Of a DNA stretch of 64,000 nt, positions 38,287 through 51,989 are shown one piece after another. Location of the stretch: assembly GCF_048771995.1 (NCBI RefSeq), contig NC_133024.1, positions 27,296,001 to 27,360,000 of the forward strand, given 5' to 3'. Made by a program: the position numbers and the translations under genes. Source of the stretch: Taeniopygia guttata. Taxonomy: Eukaryota; Chordata; Aves; Passeriformes; Estrildidae. Positions within the stretch are counted from its first letter, which is position 1, and every line of letters begins with the position of its first letter. Below the pieces are notes generated by a model. That model searched no databases. It saw only the letters and a list, made by a program, of their open reading frames with translations, and was not told the origin of the DNA.

Positions 38287-40012
38287 CTGTTTGGAAAAGA
38301 AAAACAGAGAAGAATCACACTTTTGACTAATGGTATAATGGTCCAAGAATTTAATTAATTACAATTCTGAATAACTGAGTAATTTATTATGTAGCTCCAC
38401 AGAAGACAGCGTCATGTAAAATCCACTCCTTATGAATATATTCTGGTTTATGTCCTATATTTATGAATTTCCCTACACAGCTCTGATACTCTAGTGAGAA
38501 GGGAACATAGGGTTTCTTTTGTTTTCTGTTTGTAATCTTATTAATGGAAATGGTTTTAAATGCAAAACCATCAGGCTGAGTTATTAAACTTGTATATTAC
38601 CCATAAATCCTACTTTTTAAATAGTGTCTTCAGCAATAAATTTTTGAAACACTTCATAATGGAGATACAAAAAGGTATTAATACCTGTGTTAGAGATCAA
38701 GACACAGTGATCACATAGTCACCAGGACAGCCAGTGATAGCTGGGAGAACCCAGAACTACAGAGGCAGAGTCCAGTGCTGTCTCCAGCAGTTCTCACTGC
38801 TCCCCACCATCCACCTAATGAATTCAAGTCCTCTCCTGCTCCCTGATATGGATCACATAGATGAAGACAGTGAGGCTACAAACTCTAATTCTGTTCTAGT
38901 GGTGGCATATCTGTATTTTACATTTAGCAATAGTTAAATATACTAACCCCCTTGAAATCTGAATTATTTCACTAGGACTGTTCAAATATATTTAGACTCA
39001 TGCTCTCCAACAGATCCTGAATTCTGTCTACATCCCTAAATGCCTAGGGTTCAGGGAACCTAATTTGCAAAGCCTAGCACCTGTAACACCTATCTATAGG
39101 TCTGGAAAGTCAATCCAGTCAAAGTAGGATTTAAGAGCTTAACTTTAGAACCTCAGGTTTGGAAAGGTTTGCTTTAATCTATGCCATGCATTAACACTGG
39201 TTGCTGTATTTAAGTTTTACTGGTTTTATTTAATTAAGAAGCAAAACAGGAAAAAAGAAAACATCTGGAGGTATTTAAGACTGCTCTGAACTCTGCAAGC
39301 CCAAACTACTCTTAAGCTGTTGGGTTTTTTTTTTTCCTTTTTCAGATACTTCTCTCTCCTGTCTTTTTCTGCTTGCTAAATGTCAAAATAAAATACAAGG
39401 AAATTAAATGCAAGAACTCTGTTGATGCAGTCAGGCTGATGCAACACCAAGAATAAGATGAACATTTGAAACTTGTAAAGGCAAACATTTAAGATACAAT
39501 ATCACTCAGCACATTTTTAATATTTATAATTTCTACACTCCTCCTCAAATATATGCCTCTTTTGAACACTCTTCCATAAAATCTACACAGCAGCTACTCT
39601 TTACAGTGGAAAAAATAAAAGCTGTTAATGGAACTCCTTAATCAGCAAGGCCAAGGTTTCCACTGCAATATCTTTCATTACTTTTGCATTATTAAACAAG
39701 CATTGAAATAACACTGAATGTTCTAGCAAAATCAGTTTAACAACAGTAAAAAACCCTCTTTTTTAGCACAGTTTTTCTGCAAATCTCTGCCAAAAACACA
39801 ATTCTGTACCTTCCAGCAGGAAAATGTTCACTAAGAGGAACAGACCTGGAGAGCTATGTTTTACCCCTTCCACCACAGGACCACAGAATTACTTAACCTA
39901 AAGCATGAACAACCAAGGTAAAGTTGGTACTTCATAGATGACAAGTATTTCCAGGACAAAATTTCTACTGAATTCCCAAAAATTTCTTTTAAATTTACCA
40001 AACTGTCCATAC
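38287..40012 (-). other. WARS2: WARS2 intron between exons 3 and 4
   Basis: Donor TGGAAG|GTATGG at 40012-40011 and acceptor AACAG at 38288-38287, about 1.7 kb, phase 0. Unremarkable AT-rich sequence with no recognised repeat. Confidence 0.93.
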
Positions 40013-40093
40013 CTTCCACTGGGGCAAACGTAGTAGACGTGGCACATTAGTTAAGCACCCAAGAATCCAGGCAAGTTCTGCATGCTCGGGAAC
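40013..40093 (-). CDS. WARS2: WARS2 exon 3 equivalent
   Basis: An 81-base, phase 0-0 exon encoding 27 residues, VPEHAELAWILGCLTNVPRL then LRLPQWK. It corresponds to the human VSEHTQLSWILSC...QWK segment of the catalytic domain. Acceptor TTCTTTCAG|GTTCCC and donor TGGAAG|GTATGG are good. It is too short to stand out as an open frame and is recognised by homology and by its fit between exons 2 and 4. Confidence 0.95.
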
Positions 40094-41799
40094 CTGAAAG
40101 AATGAAGTTAGAATCTATTTAAATTTTCTTCTTTTATATGCATATTTTCTCAAAGTCAGTAAGAATAAATTGCATCAAAGACAAGAAAACCATTTATTTA
40201 CTTTTTCAGAAAGGTCAAGTGACAAGCTAATGGAAAGTTTTGGACACTGCCAGGATTGAATACTCTACATTAAAATAGTACAGCAAGGTTCTTGATCCTA
40301 TCCACTCATATTCTAAACAAGAAAGAAAATGCTTTAGCAGCAGCAGACTTGAGCACACATGTAAACTCCTTTACTTGAATACTCGATTCACTCTTCGCAA
40401 TATTGGCAGATTTGAATCTTTAAGAGCATGCTAACTGTCTCAAAGATGTTCAAAGCTTCATGCCTGCAACATGACATAACAACTCAGACAGAAGGCAGTG
40501 AAAAGTGTTTGTTAACCAGTAAGAACTACTAGGATTATTAATTACAATTCCTTTGTTGTCACATTTTAAATATAGTAATTTCCTAGCTAGCAGTCATTGG
40601 ACTACTTTGGTCATCATTGTGTAAAAGTATCCAATCTCCAGAATACAGCTCAGTGGTTAGAAATATTTCATGTCGATTCTTCCCCTTCTTTCTGCCTTTC
40701 CCACAGATTCAGGGTTTTTATTAATTCCCTCATGCTTATTTGACCTGCAATCTTCTGTGCACAAGACGAAGTGCAACAAAATACCAGAGTAAAATGAACT
40801 TCACGGAAAATACTAAGCACAAGACTCCTATTTCATCTAGAAGGAATCACCATCTGGTTGAAAGTGGTTTCTCATTTCTTTCTTCTAGTCACGGACAGAG
40901 AGGAGATGGTGCTCTGTTGCACTTGTGTTGACAAGAACCCTCTTTAAAAGCTATGCAGTCATTGATTCAGCTCTGTCAGATGCTGCTTTCACAGCCAAGA
41001 CTGCACGTGTGTTTCACCGGATCAGTGGATTTGACATTACATCAGTTACCAAAACACCCAGTGATCTAAACAGCACTTGTTGGGTTGAATACACAGTTCT
41101 GGGTCCTACCAAGTTATACTCATTTCCCATCTTCCAACACACAGTCCTTTCCTAACTAAGACTAAAGTGCTGAATATGTTGAAGAAAAAGCCTGATAAAA
41201 TGGGGGCAGATACGTAGAAGTATACCAAAGGGTAGAGATTTCAGTTGGAATAAAATTCAGTACCAGAGGCTAATGAGCCAGCACCCATCATCCAAATTGC
41301 AGTCACTGGCTGTATATTGGTGTGTGAATCAGGAGGTTCTAGGCTTAAACCACAAATCATTTGTCAGACTAAATCTCAGTTTAAGCTACTGTGCTTTACT
41401 TGGCAAGAGGGGCAAGTAACTGCTGCCTTTGGTTGGTCATGGTGCATCTGCTCAAATGTTATTAATTTAGGTATTTTAGTATCCCATCACATTGATTGCA
41501 TAAATCTGATACAAAAAAACTGGAATACATACACGATGATGTATATGACACCAGCAGAATAAAGGCCTTTCACTGAGTAATACCTGTTGATCACAGTCAG
41601 GAGAAGCCATTCTCCCAGACACACTCCATCAGCTTTTTGTTGCAGGTCCATTTAAAACTGCAGGCAAATGTCTTCATTAAACAGCCAAAACACAAGAATG
41701 TAAGAAATAACATGTACTGGACCACAAAAAAGGCAATGCAGCCTTGTGCTCTATTTCCAGGAGTAGCATGTGGGGCAAACACACAAACCTACTGCTTCC

Positions 41800-42690
41800 T
41801 GCAGTATCTTCCCCTCATACTTCTCCAGCATCCATAACGGTTGCACTAGGGAAGTTCAGAAGGTATTATATCTGGCACAGCCCTGGTAATGTATCCAGAC
41901 TCTCCAGGAATGTGTCTAATCCCTTTCTGAACCAGCTAATAGTGCCCATTTCACAACCCCATGGAGCAGCAAACTCCAGAGGCTGAAACCCGACGTGCAA
42001 AGAAATTATTTAGCCACTAATATACCCATGTTTGTTTACTGGTTTTGAATACCACCTGTTTATTATATTGTACAATTTGGTGAACAATTCGGTGTTTTCC
42101 TGATTTTGTAAACTTTGATTGCATATATGCCTCAACCTTCTCCTCTTCAAACTGAAGCAACCCTGACTTCTGAATTTTTCCTTCTTAAGGCAGCTACTCT
42201 GTGCCCTGCTGCATAAATTCCTCTCCTTTGCAACATATCTAATTCATTAGTTCATCCTGGAGATGTAGACTCTAAAACTACCCAGTATTCAAAAATGGGG
42301 CACACTAAGGTTTTGTATGGTGACAAAATGTCATCTCTGTCTTACTCACAATACCCTTTCTGGTGATGTGGTGATGATGACGTATCATTAGCTTTTCTGA
42401 AAATTCCTTGTGCTGAGCCAATGATTTCAGAGAACTGCCAGTGATGACTCCAGGACTTTCTTTCCTGCATTGTGTGAAAAAGGTTTAGAATATTTTTACC
42501 CAGATGTTTTAAAGTATTTAAAGCTCTTCTAACCCTTATTTGCCTGTCCACTTTGTTTTATGAGTTGTTTAGGAATTCCTTTCCTTGGCATGGCATTCAG
42601 CTACACGTAAGGACTTAGCATTGCCTGTGAACTTCTGTTCACTACCTTCTTCAGGTCATGAAGGAAAATGTTGACTAGAACTGCTCCGTG
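41800..42690 (-). mobile_element. Ancient CR1 copy, minus orientation
   Basis: About 0.9 kb follows, in antisense on plus, the old amniote CR1 3' region. In order: TCTAATCCCTTTCTGAACC, a CCATGGAGCAGCAAACTCCA segment, TTCAAACTGAAGC, CCCAGTATTCAAAAATGGGG, and at the right the GAAGGAAAATGTTGACTAG...ACTGCTCCGTG part of the reverse transcriptase. It is strongly diverged with frames destroyed. The element's 3' end is at the left. The 29-base A run begins just beyond its right edge. Confidence 0.7.
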
Positions 42691-42694
42691 CAAG

Positions 42695-42723
<29 letters not shown>
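42695..42723 (+). repeat. Poly-A tract (A29)
   Basis: Twenty-nine A in a row followed by GGAAAAAG, adjacent to the right end of the CR1 copy. CR1 does not end in poly-A, so the tract is independent or marks a later insertion. Confidence 0.95.
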
Positions 42724-42725
<2 letters not shown>

Positions 42726-45700
42726 AAAAAGTGAGCATTACAGCCTATGCAGCTTTCAGCAGTGAAATGAAAGGAAATGGAGAAGAGACATCTCATATTT
42801 GCATAAATATACTAAATGATTTCCAGTTGATTCCTGTTGTGTTAGGTACTGTTTATTGTGCCATCACGAGGAAAATCTTTGTCAAAGAAGCATCATTTTT
42901 CACACAATTTTCATTAAAAAGAGTGCAAGTGTCAGAGAGGTGTTCTGCTTGCTTTTTAAGTTTATTTTTTAAAGGGAGGTACCCAATAATCTGAGTAGGA
43001 CTTAAAGAAATAAAAGTATAAAGAGATCCAATTAATTCAGGCTATTCTGTGTATATTTTAACCAATAAAGAACTAAATTTCTTTTGTATTTTAAAATCTG
43101 ACAACAAACTACTGTGCAGAGCTATGATGTACTTCAGGATTACCCAATCTTTCAAAAGAAAACAGGTAATAATAAACTTAACTCTATTCCAATGAAGACA
43201 TAATTTTCTCGGTGTGCTCTCTCCCCCAAATACGTCAGTATAAAAATAATTCAAATGGTAGAAAACCAGAATTACATCTCCAATTAACAAAACTCTCAAC
43301 CAGTGACAGCTCCTGAACTGTATGTCAAACCAAACTCCAAGAATGTCACAACCACTGGTAATTCTGAAAATCAGCTATCTAACAAATTAAATCCTCCAGG
43401 TCAACTTTAGCTACTTTTGTGTCTTGAAAAAAAATGTAATAGTCTGTTTTCAGTATAAACATTACTTTCTTGGGAAAATTTCTTGCAGCCTTGCTGAAAA
43501 TATTTCCAGGAATAAGAGTTTTTAAGTGCTCTATTTATTGTTTCACTTTACAAAGTCAACTATTTCCATTCAAAATTTTCCAAAAAAATCTTACCCAGAT
43601 CCATATAGCAATTCCCCCTTTTCAGACAGCCCAAATCCTACCCTTTGCTCTTCTCAGTAAATATAACAAGTTTCTCTTTTTTCCTGATCTGTGCCCTTGC
43701 TCATTTGAATTCCTAATCTCATTCAAGTCTGTAAATACCATCAACATTTCTCAAAGAATTGAGATGATCATCTCTATGCTATTACCAGGGACACATTTTC
43801 TCCTTCAATCTCCATAGCATTAAGCATCCCCCACAACCTGGCTTATTAATCAGTAATCAAAGAGTTATTTCTAGGGCAAACTACTTACATTCCTTCCCTG
43901 TGGCCTGACAAGGTCAAGGCTGCATACCCAGATTCCTTTAATTTTTTTTTTAAAGCACATGTATTTAACAGAGGTGCAAATGATAATGAGCAGTTAACTA
44001 AAAGGCACAAACACTTCTGTTTCTTCACCTGAGCACCTTGCTACTCCCTTTTTAAAGACAAATAGCTTCTTAATTATTTACTTGTGCAGCCATTTGAATT
44101 TATTGAACTCAGGTCACAATTTATATTTGGATCATCTCTGGAGCTTTATATGCTGAAGTACAATCTCAGAGCTTCTTCTGTAGATCTATTTTTTTGTCTT
44201 TGATTCTAGCTTGATCCTTGATTCCTTACCAAATTATTGTTGATATTCCCTTGCCACAACCAATGATATATACATGGAAAAAACAGTAGCTACTTTTATT
44301 CCAAATAATTCTACATGACCTTTTATGATGAAACATGCAGCTGAGGAAGACAGCAAGCCATGAGATTCAAGAACAGTGGGAGAGGCATGAATACTGGAAG
44401 CGGATTTGAAAGCAGGCAAACCAGCAACACTGGGCCTCAGCTCTCTCAGGTTGTAATAGAAAATTGTGTGTTGGCAGCTGAAGTGGCTTTCTGCAAAAAG
44501 AGATGTAGTGTTTTATTTTCAAGATGGACTTTCTCAAGTTGCAACCTATAGCCCTTCTCTATAAGGCACTGCCAATTTGCTGCATATCTATCATGTGGAA
44601 ACAGCTTTCCGTCAGAGGAGTAACCTCATTAAGGGCTACATTTTAAAGGGGCAGTAAATTTAAAAGATTTAATTTTGATAGAGTAGAGTACAAACAAATA
44701 GTCTCAGGAGGTAATTTGGATGGCTGGATTTCTTTTGGTGTACTACAAGAAATTGGAACAGAGAAGGAAAAGAGTCCCACATTTAAGAAGAAATGAAACC
44801 TTTTTTTAGGACTTTTGTCTCTTCTAGAAGTGCCAGTAAAAGCTTCTGCAATATTCAAGAGGCCCTTTTTAAAAGCAAATGATGCTCACATTTTTCTTGA
44901 ATACCCAGGTTTTAAAAACCAGGTAAGGTTTTATTAATGTGTAAGGTTGCAGGCAATACATTCAAGATACTTAGCAATGTGTCTCTATATTACAGAGCTA
45001 AAGAAAAAAAAGACAAAAAATAAGACTACTCTTGAATCAAATGCACACAGTGCAGGTACTCTTATGACAAAAAAATTGCCACAGTATCCCAAAATTCTGT
45101 TCAAAGAAATAATTGATTGGGTAGAATAAGTTTATGGTTACAAAGGCAATATCAGATTTAAAGAACATATTAAGCAATGTATTGAATTGGGGGTGGTTAT
45201 CTAGTTACTGTCAGTAAATGTGTCAGTATCTACAGCTTTCACCTTTATCTTGGAACAATTTAGTTACATATTCTTATTTATATTTGGCTAAAACATACAG
45301 AATTAAGATTTGTCTCTCCTTTTTGAAGAACCTGACCAAGAATATTCCTACTGGAATCAAGCTTTTCTGGTTATAAACCATGATATACCACAGTAATTTG
45401 GCCAAAGAACCCTTTCCTCTCCTTTATTTATTAGGAAATTAACTTATTTTCAGAAACATTCTCCTAGTATAATCTACAATACTGTTTGAAAAATTAGTCT
45501 GGTGTGTCCAGAAGATTGGTGAAGAGAGGAAAATATAACATCTACATAATAGTATGAGATGAAGAAGGTAAATTAAGGCAGAAAAGAAAAAAAAAAAGAG
45601 AAATCCCAGTGAACCATGACTTTCCTTCCCACTGAGCTCTGGTTATGTCTAGCCTAGTCCATGAGAGAGAAAACAGACGAATGAGAGAAGCAGAATAATT

Positions 45701-46127
45701 TTCTAAATTAAACAGTCACATACTTCCTCTTATGACAGGAAGTTTTCAATGGACCGTGCTAAATTAATGTACTTTAATGAATTTATAAGCTATGATGCAA
45801 TGCAAGCTTTTCAGCCCCTCTGAAAATTGGACAAGGGGTAGTGTGAATCCATTCAAACTCTGCCCACAAAACAAAGCAGATGGATACTTCTGGAAAATAA
45901 CAGCAATGAAACAGTGCACATATTTATATTGTTGTATTTTGGCTTTTGGAGTTAAGGCTAAGACAAATTTGCAAATTCCCACCTCCCAGAGTTACTGCCT
46001 CAATTTGCTTGCACACTGCAAGAATACTGCAGCTGATTATACTCAGAAAATAAATCACCCTACCCAGAAGGATGAAAACTGCAATTTTCCACCCAGAAAC
46101 TGAACATTATGTTGTCCAGAAACTCAC

Positions 46128-46225
46128 AGGACTCCTCTGAGAAGTATTCATGCAGCGTATCAAGCACTGCCTGCTGAATCAACTCTGATGGAATTTTAGT
46201 TTCTCTTGGGACATTTAGCATGTGT
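46128..46225 (-). other. Candidate cryptic exon in WARS2 intron 2
   Basis: On the minus strand a pyrimidine-rich tract (CTTCCTATCCACCTCTCC) leads to TTGTAGCAG, and 98 bases later comes a strong donor, TCCT|GTGAGT. One frame across it is open and protein-like (PRETKIPSELIQQAVLDTLH then EYFSEES), but it belongs to no family I recognise. Entering from WARS2 exon 2 in phase 0 would instead use a frame that stops within ten codons, so inclusion would truncate WARS2. It may be a decayed repeat or pseudogene piece rather than a true exon. Confidence 0.25.
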
Positions 46226-48392
46226 CTGCTACAATGGAGAGGTGGATAGGAAGAACAGCCTGAGACCACATAAAAGCAAAATAAGTTTCTAATATTGTTT
46301 TGAATGTCAAGCAGATGAGATACAAGATGGTTATGGGTAAGAACTGAAATGTGGAGTGTACCCACCATGAATCAGAGAAAATAGGTTATATCATATAAGT
46401 TTACCATGTGTGCAGATTGCATACTGTCTTCTTTATTTACCCCCCCTGCCCCACGGTCCATTTTGGTTTTAATAAAAGATCTAAGTTTTATGAAAGATGA
46501 CTGTTACAGCTTTTATCAGTTATGGCACAATTTAAGGAATATATTTTCTGTTTCTTCTAATGCTCTCACAATATGTTGTATAAGTCATTATTCCTTAAGT
46601 TCTTTTTTATGCCCCATAGGCAAAAGCAGCCACCTAAAGCATATCTTGACATTATATTCTTTAAGAGGGTTTCATACATCTTGCAGCTGTACCCCAAATA
46701 AAAATGCACTATTTTGAAATATGCATTTATTTTTATTTTTTATTCTTACTAAAATTGTCAGTTTTCTATAACTTCCTACTTGAGAAAATATAATTAAACA
46801 AGCTGTAATGAAAGAGCTTCTCTCACTGGGAGGCCATTTTACTGTCCAACATACACCACAATTGTTTTATGAGATACTCTAAGTAAATGTGCTTGTTTAT
46901 AACCCTTCACAGACAATGTGGTTCCAAACACTACCCTAATTATTCATCACCATCCTTCTTGCTTCTAAATATTTTCAAGTTATCATCACTTGTTCTTTGT
47001 AGCCACTACTTCCCTAGGCTGGAATTCAAGTTTTTATATGGTAATATAAGTGTGGGAGATATTTGTTGAACTGCAATGCATTAAGACCAAATATACAGCC
47101 AGTCATTAACTTACTGTTTGTACAAGTTTTAAAACAATATAATCTATAAATGGTAAATTCTGAAGCATACAAAAATAATTTTCATCCAACTAGCACTTTC
47201 CATTTATAGGTAATTTAGCTGTAAATCCAGTACAAAAGAACATAGGCCGTATACTCTCTAAACAACACAATAAAAAACTTGCCTATGCAAAATTTCTGTC
47301 ACTTCTATTTAATTTTAGTTGAAAGGTGAGGGCATCACTGAAATCTGTTCTGGGATTCCAAGTGTACTTTACTTGTATCCTTATCATAAGAGCACCTTTT
47401 GGACCTAGCATAAACATGAGAGGTATCTGCTCTCACCACACTTTTGAAATCCCAGCAGTCAGTCTGTGATTCATATTGCTCAGCCTTTTGTCTCTTGCTT
47501 GTATGGAAAAGGATGATAAAGTGTGTGAAAACTCTTGGGGCAGGTATTTCAGATATCTCTGGATTAGAGATTTGAAAAAAAAAGCCTAAGTAAGTAAAAT
47601 AAGTTAAACCCTTAACAAAAGGCACAGGCCTTTAGAGAAACCAAGTAGCATTATTTTTTTCACATATGGTCAACGTGTTCCAGAGAAGCAACACAAGCAG
47701 GAAAATACAAAAAGAGTAAGCCAAACAAAAAAATAAAGAACAAAAAAACCCAAGCCCTTTTCTGTAACTCTAGACCACTCATGCCCAGTGTAATCCAGAG
47801 AAAGTGAGAGAACACAACAGCATTTACATGAATGAATGAATGAGCATTTCCCTTAGTGAGGCTTACCACTACAAGTATACCTCTGTAGTGCAAGAATTTC
47901 ATTCTGCCTTAATGCTACAGAATCAGGATACAGAAAAAGTCATTAGTTGTGGTGAGTTTTGGTGATTATAACTAAAAGTTCATAAAGAATAATTTTGTTG
48001 TATGATGTTCACTTAAAATAATGACCAGAAATTTCATTCAGGAGTAATTAAAGAAACATTTCTGTGATCTATAGATTTGGTAATTTTCTAGCTAGAACTC
48101 AAAATACAACAATATTTACATCGTGCTAAGATACTGAGAATTCTCATTTAACAGTTTGATCTGCTATTGAAAAAACTACTCTGTCCATATCAAATACCTA
48201 ATCCAGTTCACTATTTGTGGCTGGATTTTCACTGCTTTCCTGCTGACCTCTGGAAGTACACACCCTGTTTCAGTATACAATCAGTTTTGGTCACTTTGCT
48301 TTACATCTCAGTCATTTTGTTTGTAAACAAAAGTGAGACTTTTTTAGACCACACTTGGAGACTGCTACAGTGGCTGAAAAGGAGGCCAGCTC

Positions 48393-48411
48393 TTTTTTTT
48401 TTTTTTTTTTT
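48393..48411 (+). repeat. Poly-T tract (T19)
   Basis: Nineteen T in a row within the large WARS2 intron. Confidence 0.95.
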
Positions 48412-49364
48412 AATCTGAGAAAATTCCAATCAAAATCAAGCAATAAACTTTCTTGATTAGCAATAGCTGTAATCCATCTTACACCTTCATTTTTAGAAAC
48501 AATCATCTTGATATTATGACATTCCATAACGTACTATTTCATTATCATACTAAAACAATAATCACATTAGCAAGGTTCCTGTCTCCTTTCCTCACATCAA
48601 GAGCTACATGCAGATACTCCTTTTAATTGCTTCCAGAGAAACATCTGGTGCTGCCTATGTAAATGTAACAGATCACAGTGCATCTCTGGGTATACCTGAC
48701 CACTTCATACAGCTTGTACAGCCTTAGTTTGGGGAAACCACTTCAGCCTGAACCAGTCTATATTCACAAACAACTGTAATAGTTCTTCTGATTGCAGTGT
48801 GACAATGAGCTTTCAAAAATATGCTTGAATCAGCCACTTCTGAAAGTTATATAGATTCTTGTGTGGTAAATATTGGTAAGAATAACATTCAAGACATCAG
48901 ACACAGTTCAAACATTGTCTAATGGTTTAGATTTAATAAGAACAATGACCATTAGATCTGGATAGATAAGGACACAGAAAAATTAAGGTAAAAAGGCAAA
49001 TTAAAGCCTATTTAACTGAGGCTAGCCTAACCACCATAAGGAAAATCAGGATCGTATTTGGTGGTAACTTTTGTTTGATAAAACTGAACATGTTCTAGTT
49101 TAGCTAGCTTAGGTTTTCATTGGTTTTTGACTGCATTGGTACTGTAGAAGCACTGCACAAAGAGCCATCATTTCATGAGTCTGACACTTTCTCTTTGGGG
49201 GTTCAAATATTCAATCTCTGCATTATTATATTTTGAAAGATACAACACACCTTCTGTGGCTGAGTGCAATTGTAAGATCCTCACTGATAATCTGCTAGCT
49301 TCAAGGGAAGCCTGAGTGTTGGTTTTAGCAAGACCTTGAACAGCCCTAATTTAGCTTTTAGACC

Positions 49365-49800
49365 AGTAGGAACATAAGAAAAGCAACACTGGACCAGATC
49401 AAATATCCATCTCTGACAGCAACCAATGAAAAAAAAATAATGCAAGTGCAGAAAAGCATGGATACTTTCCCACCACTTCCTGCAGAGGTGACTGCTCAGA
49501 TATGCAACAGTCCCAAAGCAATTTTTCAGATTAATTTGTTGAGTCCCTTTCTGAATTCATAAAAATTTCAGCATGTACTGTATCCTGTGTCATGGGGTTT
49601 TGTAGCCCAACTGTGGATTTTGTGAAATGCAGCACTGTTATGCTTGTGTTGAATCCACCAGGTGTTAACTTGTTTTGATATTTTTCAGTTTACATTCTTC
49701 AGTGGCTAAAACAATTTCTCCATATCACTTGCAATTTTGTAAACCTTCACTTTATTCCTCTCTAACCATAACCTGTAAAGCACTTATCCTTCATGCCGAA
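49365..49800 (-). mobile_element. Ancient CR1 copy, minus orientation
   Basis: Recognised by the opening AGGAACATAAGAAAAGC...ACTGGACCAGATCAAATATCC, then CTGACAGCAACCAATG, GAGTCCCTTTCTGAATTCAT, and AATTTCTCCATATCACTTGC. These follow in order the antisense of the 3' UTR of old reptile/bird CR1 elements (the CATACTGGGTCAGACCAA region and onward). It is strongly diverged. The 3' end of the element is at the left. Confidence 0.75.
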
Positions 49801-50310
49801 GAGTCCTCTCTGTGTATCTAGTCACTGATCCTGTGTCGTAACTAATTGAATTGTTCAGTTGCTTGAAAACAATAAAAAAACACCTCTAGACTGGTTTTTA
49901 CTGCATCATTGGCTTGTAACTCACCTTGCGATTATTCCAGCTAATGACTTCATCATTTTGAGACTGACAAGTCAGAGTAGAGGAAAATTAAAACCCAAGC
50001 TGTTAACATATTTAAAATTATAAACAGATTTGAAAAATCTTGGGTGAATTTATTTAAAAGTATTTCCACTAGAATTCTGAGCTCATCTATTTAGACTGGT
50101 TTTTTAATACAGAGGAAAGGTGAATCAGGAAGTATATATGTCTTCATCAATTCATTATTCACCAGGGATATAGAGCTATGATTGCCACTTGCAGTTTAAC
50201 AACCCCAGGAAACTCTGCCTGTAAAGAATTGTGTTGAAAGGGAGAATACAACACCATTTCAGCTTGCACCCATAAAATTCAGATCACCTTTGCAGCTCTG
50301 TTGCAAGGTG

Positions 50311-50330
50311 GACACCCACTTGCGGGTGTC
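50311..50330. repeat. Short perfect inverted repeat
   Basis: GACACCC, six-base loop ACTTGC, then GGGTGTC. A 7-bp stem is too short to claim an RNA gene. Confidence 0.5.
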
Positions 50331-51112
50331 TTCACAAGAGCAGAAGCTATTACACATCTGTGTCTGTGGAAATTATAGAACTTTGCAAGTTTAGAGTCAT
50401 TAACAGATTTGTTGAGCAAGAAACTAAGTTGTGTTCCAGGAAAATATAACATGTGATAGCTATATGCCATGTGGGAAGGTAAGCCCAGTACCCCTTGGGG
50501 TAGTCAAGAGGAGTGCATAGTTTACATAGGAATTAGCAGATCAGACGGAAAACCCTCTGCATAAAAAGGAGGTTATAGCAAACAAGGGAAAGTAAGTCCC
50601 AGAGAAGATGTAACCTCCTGATGATTATGGTGGAACTGATACAAAACTTACCATGTTAGTCACCTCTTACTTTGTGACTACTGTGCAGCTGGCAGAATAA
50701 GTGGCAAGAGCTGATATAAAAGCATAGAAATGTGTTTTCCTTACCTTTATGGTTCCACAGGCTGTGTTTATGCATTGATGTGTTAACCTTTTGTGACTAA
50801 AGTAACACAGAGACAAATTACTGGTCTTCTAAGAAGTCTTAGAAGTATTTTACTTATAACCTGTACAAACTCCTTGCCCTGTTTCAGAAATTTACAGTGT
50901 ACTTATCCCTAAATGGGCTTCTCAGTCATGGTTGCAGCATTCAAAATTTCAAAACTGCAGCAAGGGATAAATTTGAAATCCAACACTACTAACATTTTCT
51001 AGGACCACCAACACAAACAAGATAAAGGAGTTCAGCAATGCTACACTCATTCATTAAGATGTGTGGAAAGACACTTAATCAGAAACAAATCCAACACAAC
51101 AGGAGCACTCAC

Positions 51113-51370
51113 CAGTGACTGGCGGAACAGGAAACACTTCTTGGGGTCAATCCCACAGGCAAGGATGGCAGCAGTGGTGTCCAGGATGTTCTGGCGCAGG
51201 ACAGCTGGCTCCTTGGGCATGGTGAGAGAGTGCATGTCCATAATGCTATAGAGCACTGAGCTGCACTTTTCCTGCAGATTCACCCAGTTCTGAATGGCTC
51301 CAAGGTAGTTACCCAGATGAGGGGTCCCAGTTGGCTGGATACCAGAAAAAATCCGATCCACAACCATGTT
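51113..51370 (-). CDS. WARS2: WARS2 exon 2 equivalent (catalytic HIGH motif)
   Basis: A 258-base exon encoding 86 residues and the first WARS2 exon in the window. It opens [20 protein letters not shown] and continues [20 protein letters not shown]; the TGTPHLGN box is the HIGH-type ATP-binding signature of class I synthetases. [20 protein letters not shown] and [19 protein letters not shown] match human [20 protein letters not shown] and its continuation closely. Acceptor TTTGTCACAG|AAC and donor CACTG|GTGAGT are canonical. The internal methionine is not the gene's start: human WARS2 has about 30 more N-terminal residues, including the mitochondrial targeting peptide, in exon 1. Exons 2-6 join to 330 codons before the stop, against 360 residues in human. 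Confidence 0.97.
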
Positions 51371-51601
51371 CTGTGACAAAGCATTGGCAAAATAAACATA
51401 CTTTTTCCGCCCCCATATTCTTTTATATTTTAAAGTAATTAAAAAAGCCTCATTTATGCCTGTCTCTTCTCCCCTCCTGTCAGTGTAGTAATGTATAAAT
51501 GACCACAGAACTGATAATTGCAGTAAGTTAGTTAAAATACTCTATCTTACAGCAGAGAGACCAACAACTACCATAATTTTAAGCTGTTAGACTGCATATG
51601 C

Positions 51602-51618
51602 AAAAAAAAAAAAAAAAA
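51602..51618 (+). repeat. Poly-A tract (A17)
   Basis: Seventeen A in a row in WARS2 intron 1. Confidence 0.9.
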
Positions 51619-51989
51619 TACAGCTGTAAACAAGACTGGCGAAAAGTTGGTCTCAGAAACCAAGTGGTAGATTCTTTCACTTCCTTTGCACCAAAGCTCT
51701 ATGTTTCTCTTTAGTTTCTATATCCACACTTCAGTATCGATATCCACTCTGAGACAGAAACTTAGGGTCACAGAGCAGAGAAATTCAAACATTTTTGTTG
51801 TAAACTCATGCAATGTCCCAGTAGATTGTCATCTTAACTCCCATGGACATTGAAGTCTTATTTTTCTAGCTGCAAAGAACATTTTGAGCAGTTCCTGAAA
51901 GAAACCTACTTCTTGACTCAAAGGTCAAAGAATAATTAAAGAGATCATCAAAGTTCTGAAACTCCCCATTTTGGAAGCAATAGAATTTC

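Larger units (their letters stand above)
40094..51112 (-). other. WARS2: WARS2 intron between exons 2 and 3
   Basis: Donor CACTG|GTGAGT at 51112-51111 and acceptor TTCAG at 40095-40094. At 11 kb this is the longest complete intron in the window, phase 0. It contains two old CR1 copies (41800-42690 and 49365-49800), homopolymer tracts, and a candidate cryptic exon at 46128-46225. No other gene is seen on either strand. Confidence 0.93.

Noticed and set aside
50311..50330. Hairpin as a microRNA or structured RNA
   Set aside because: The stem is only 7 bp and flanks do not extend it into a precursor-sized hairpin.
51365..51370. Methionine near the start of WARS2 exon 2 as gene start
   Set aside because: A canonical acceptor lies directly in front, and human WARS2 has an additional N-terminal exon with the mitochondrial signal.
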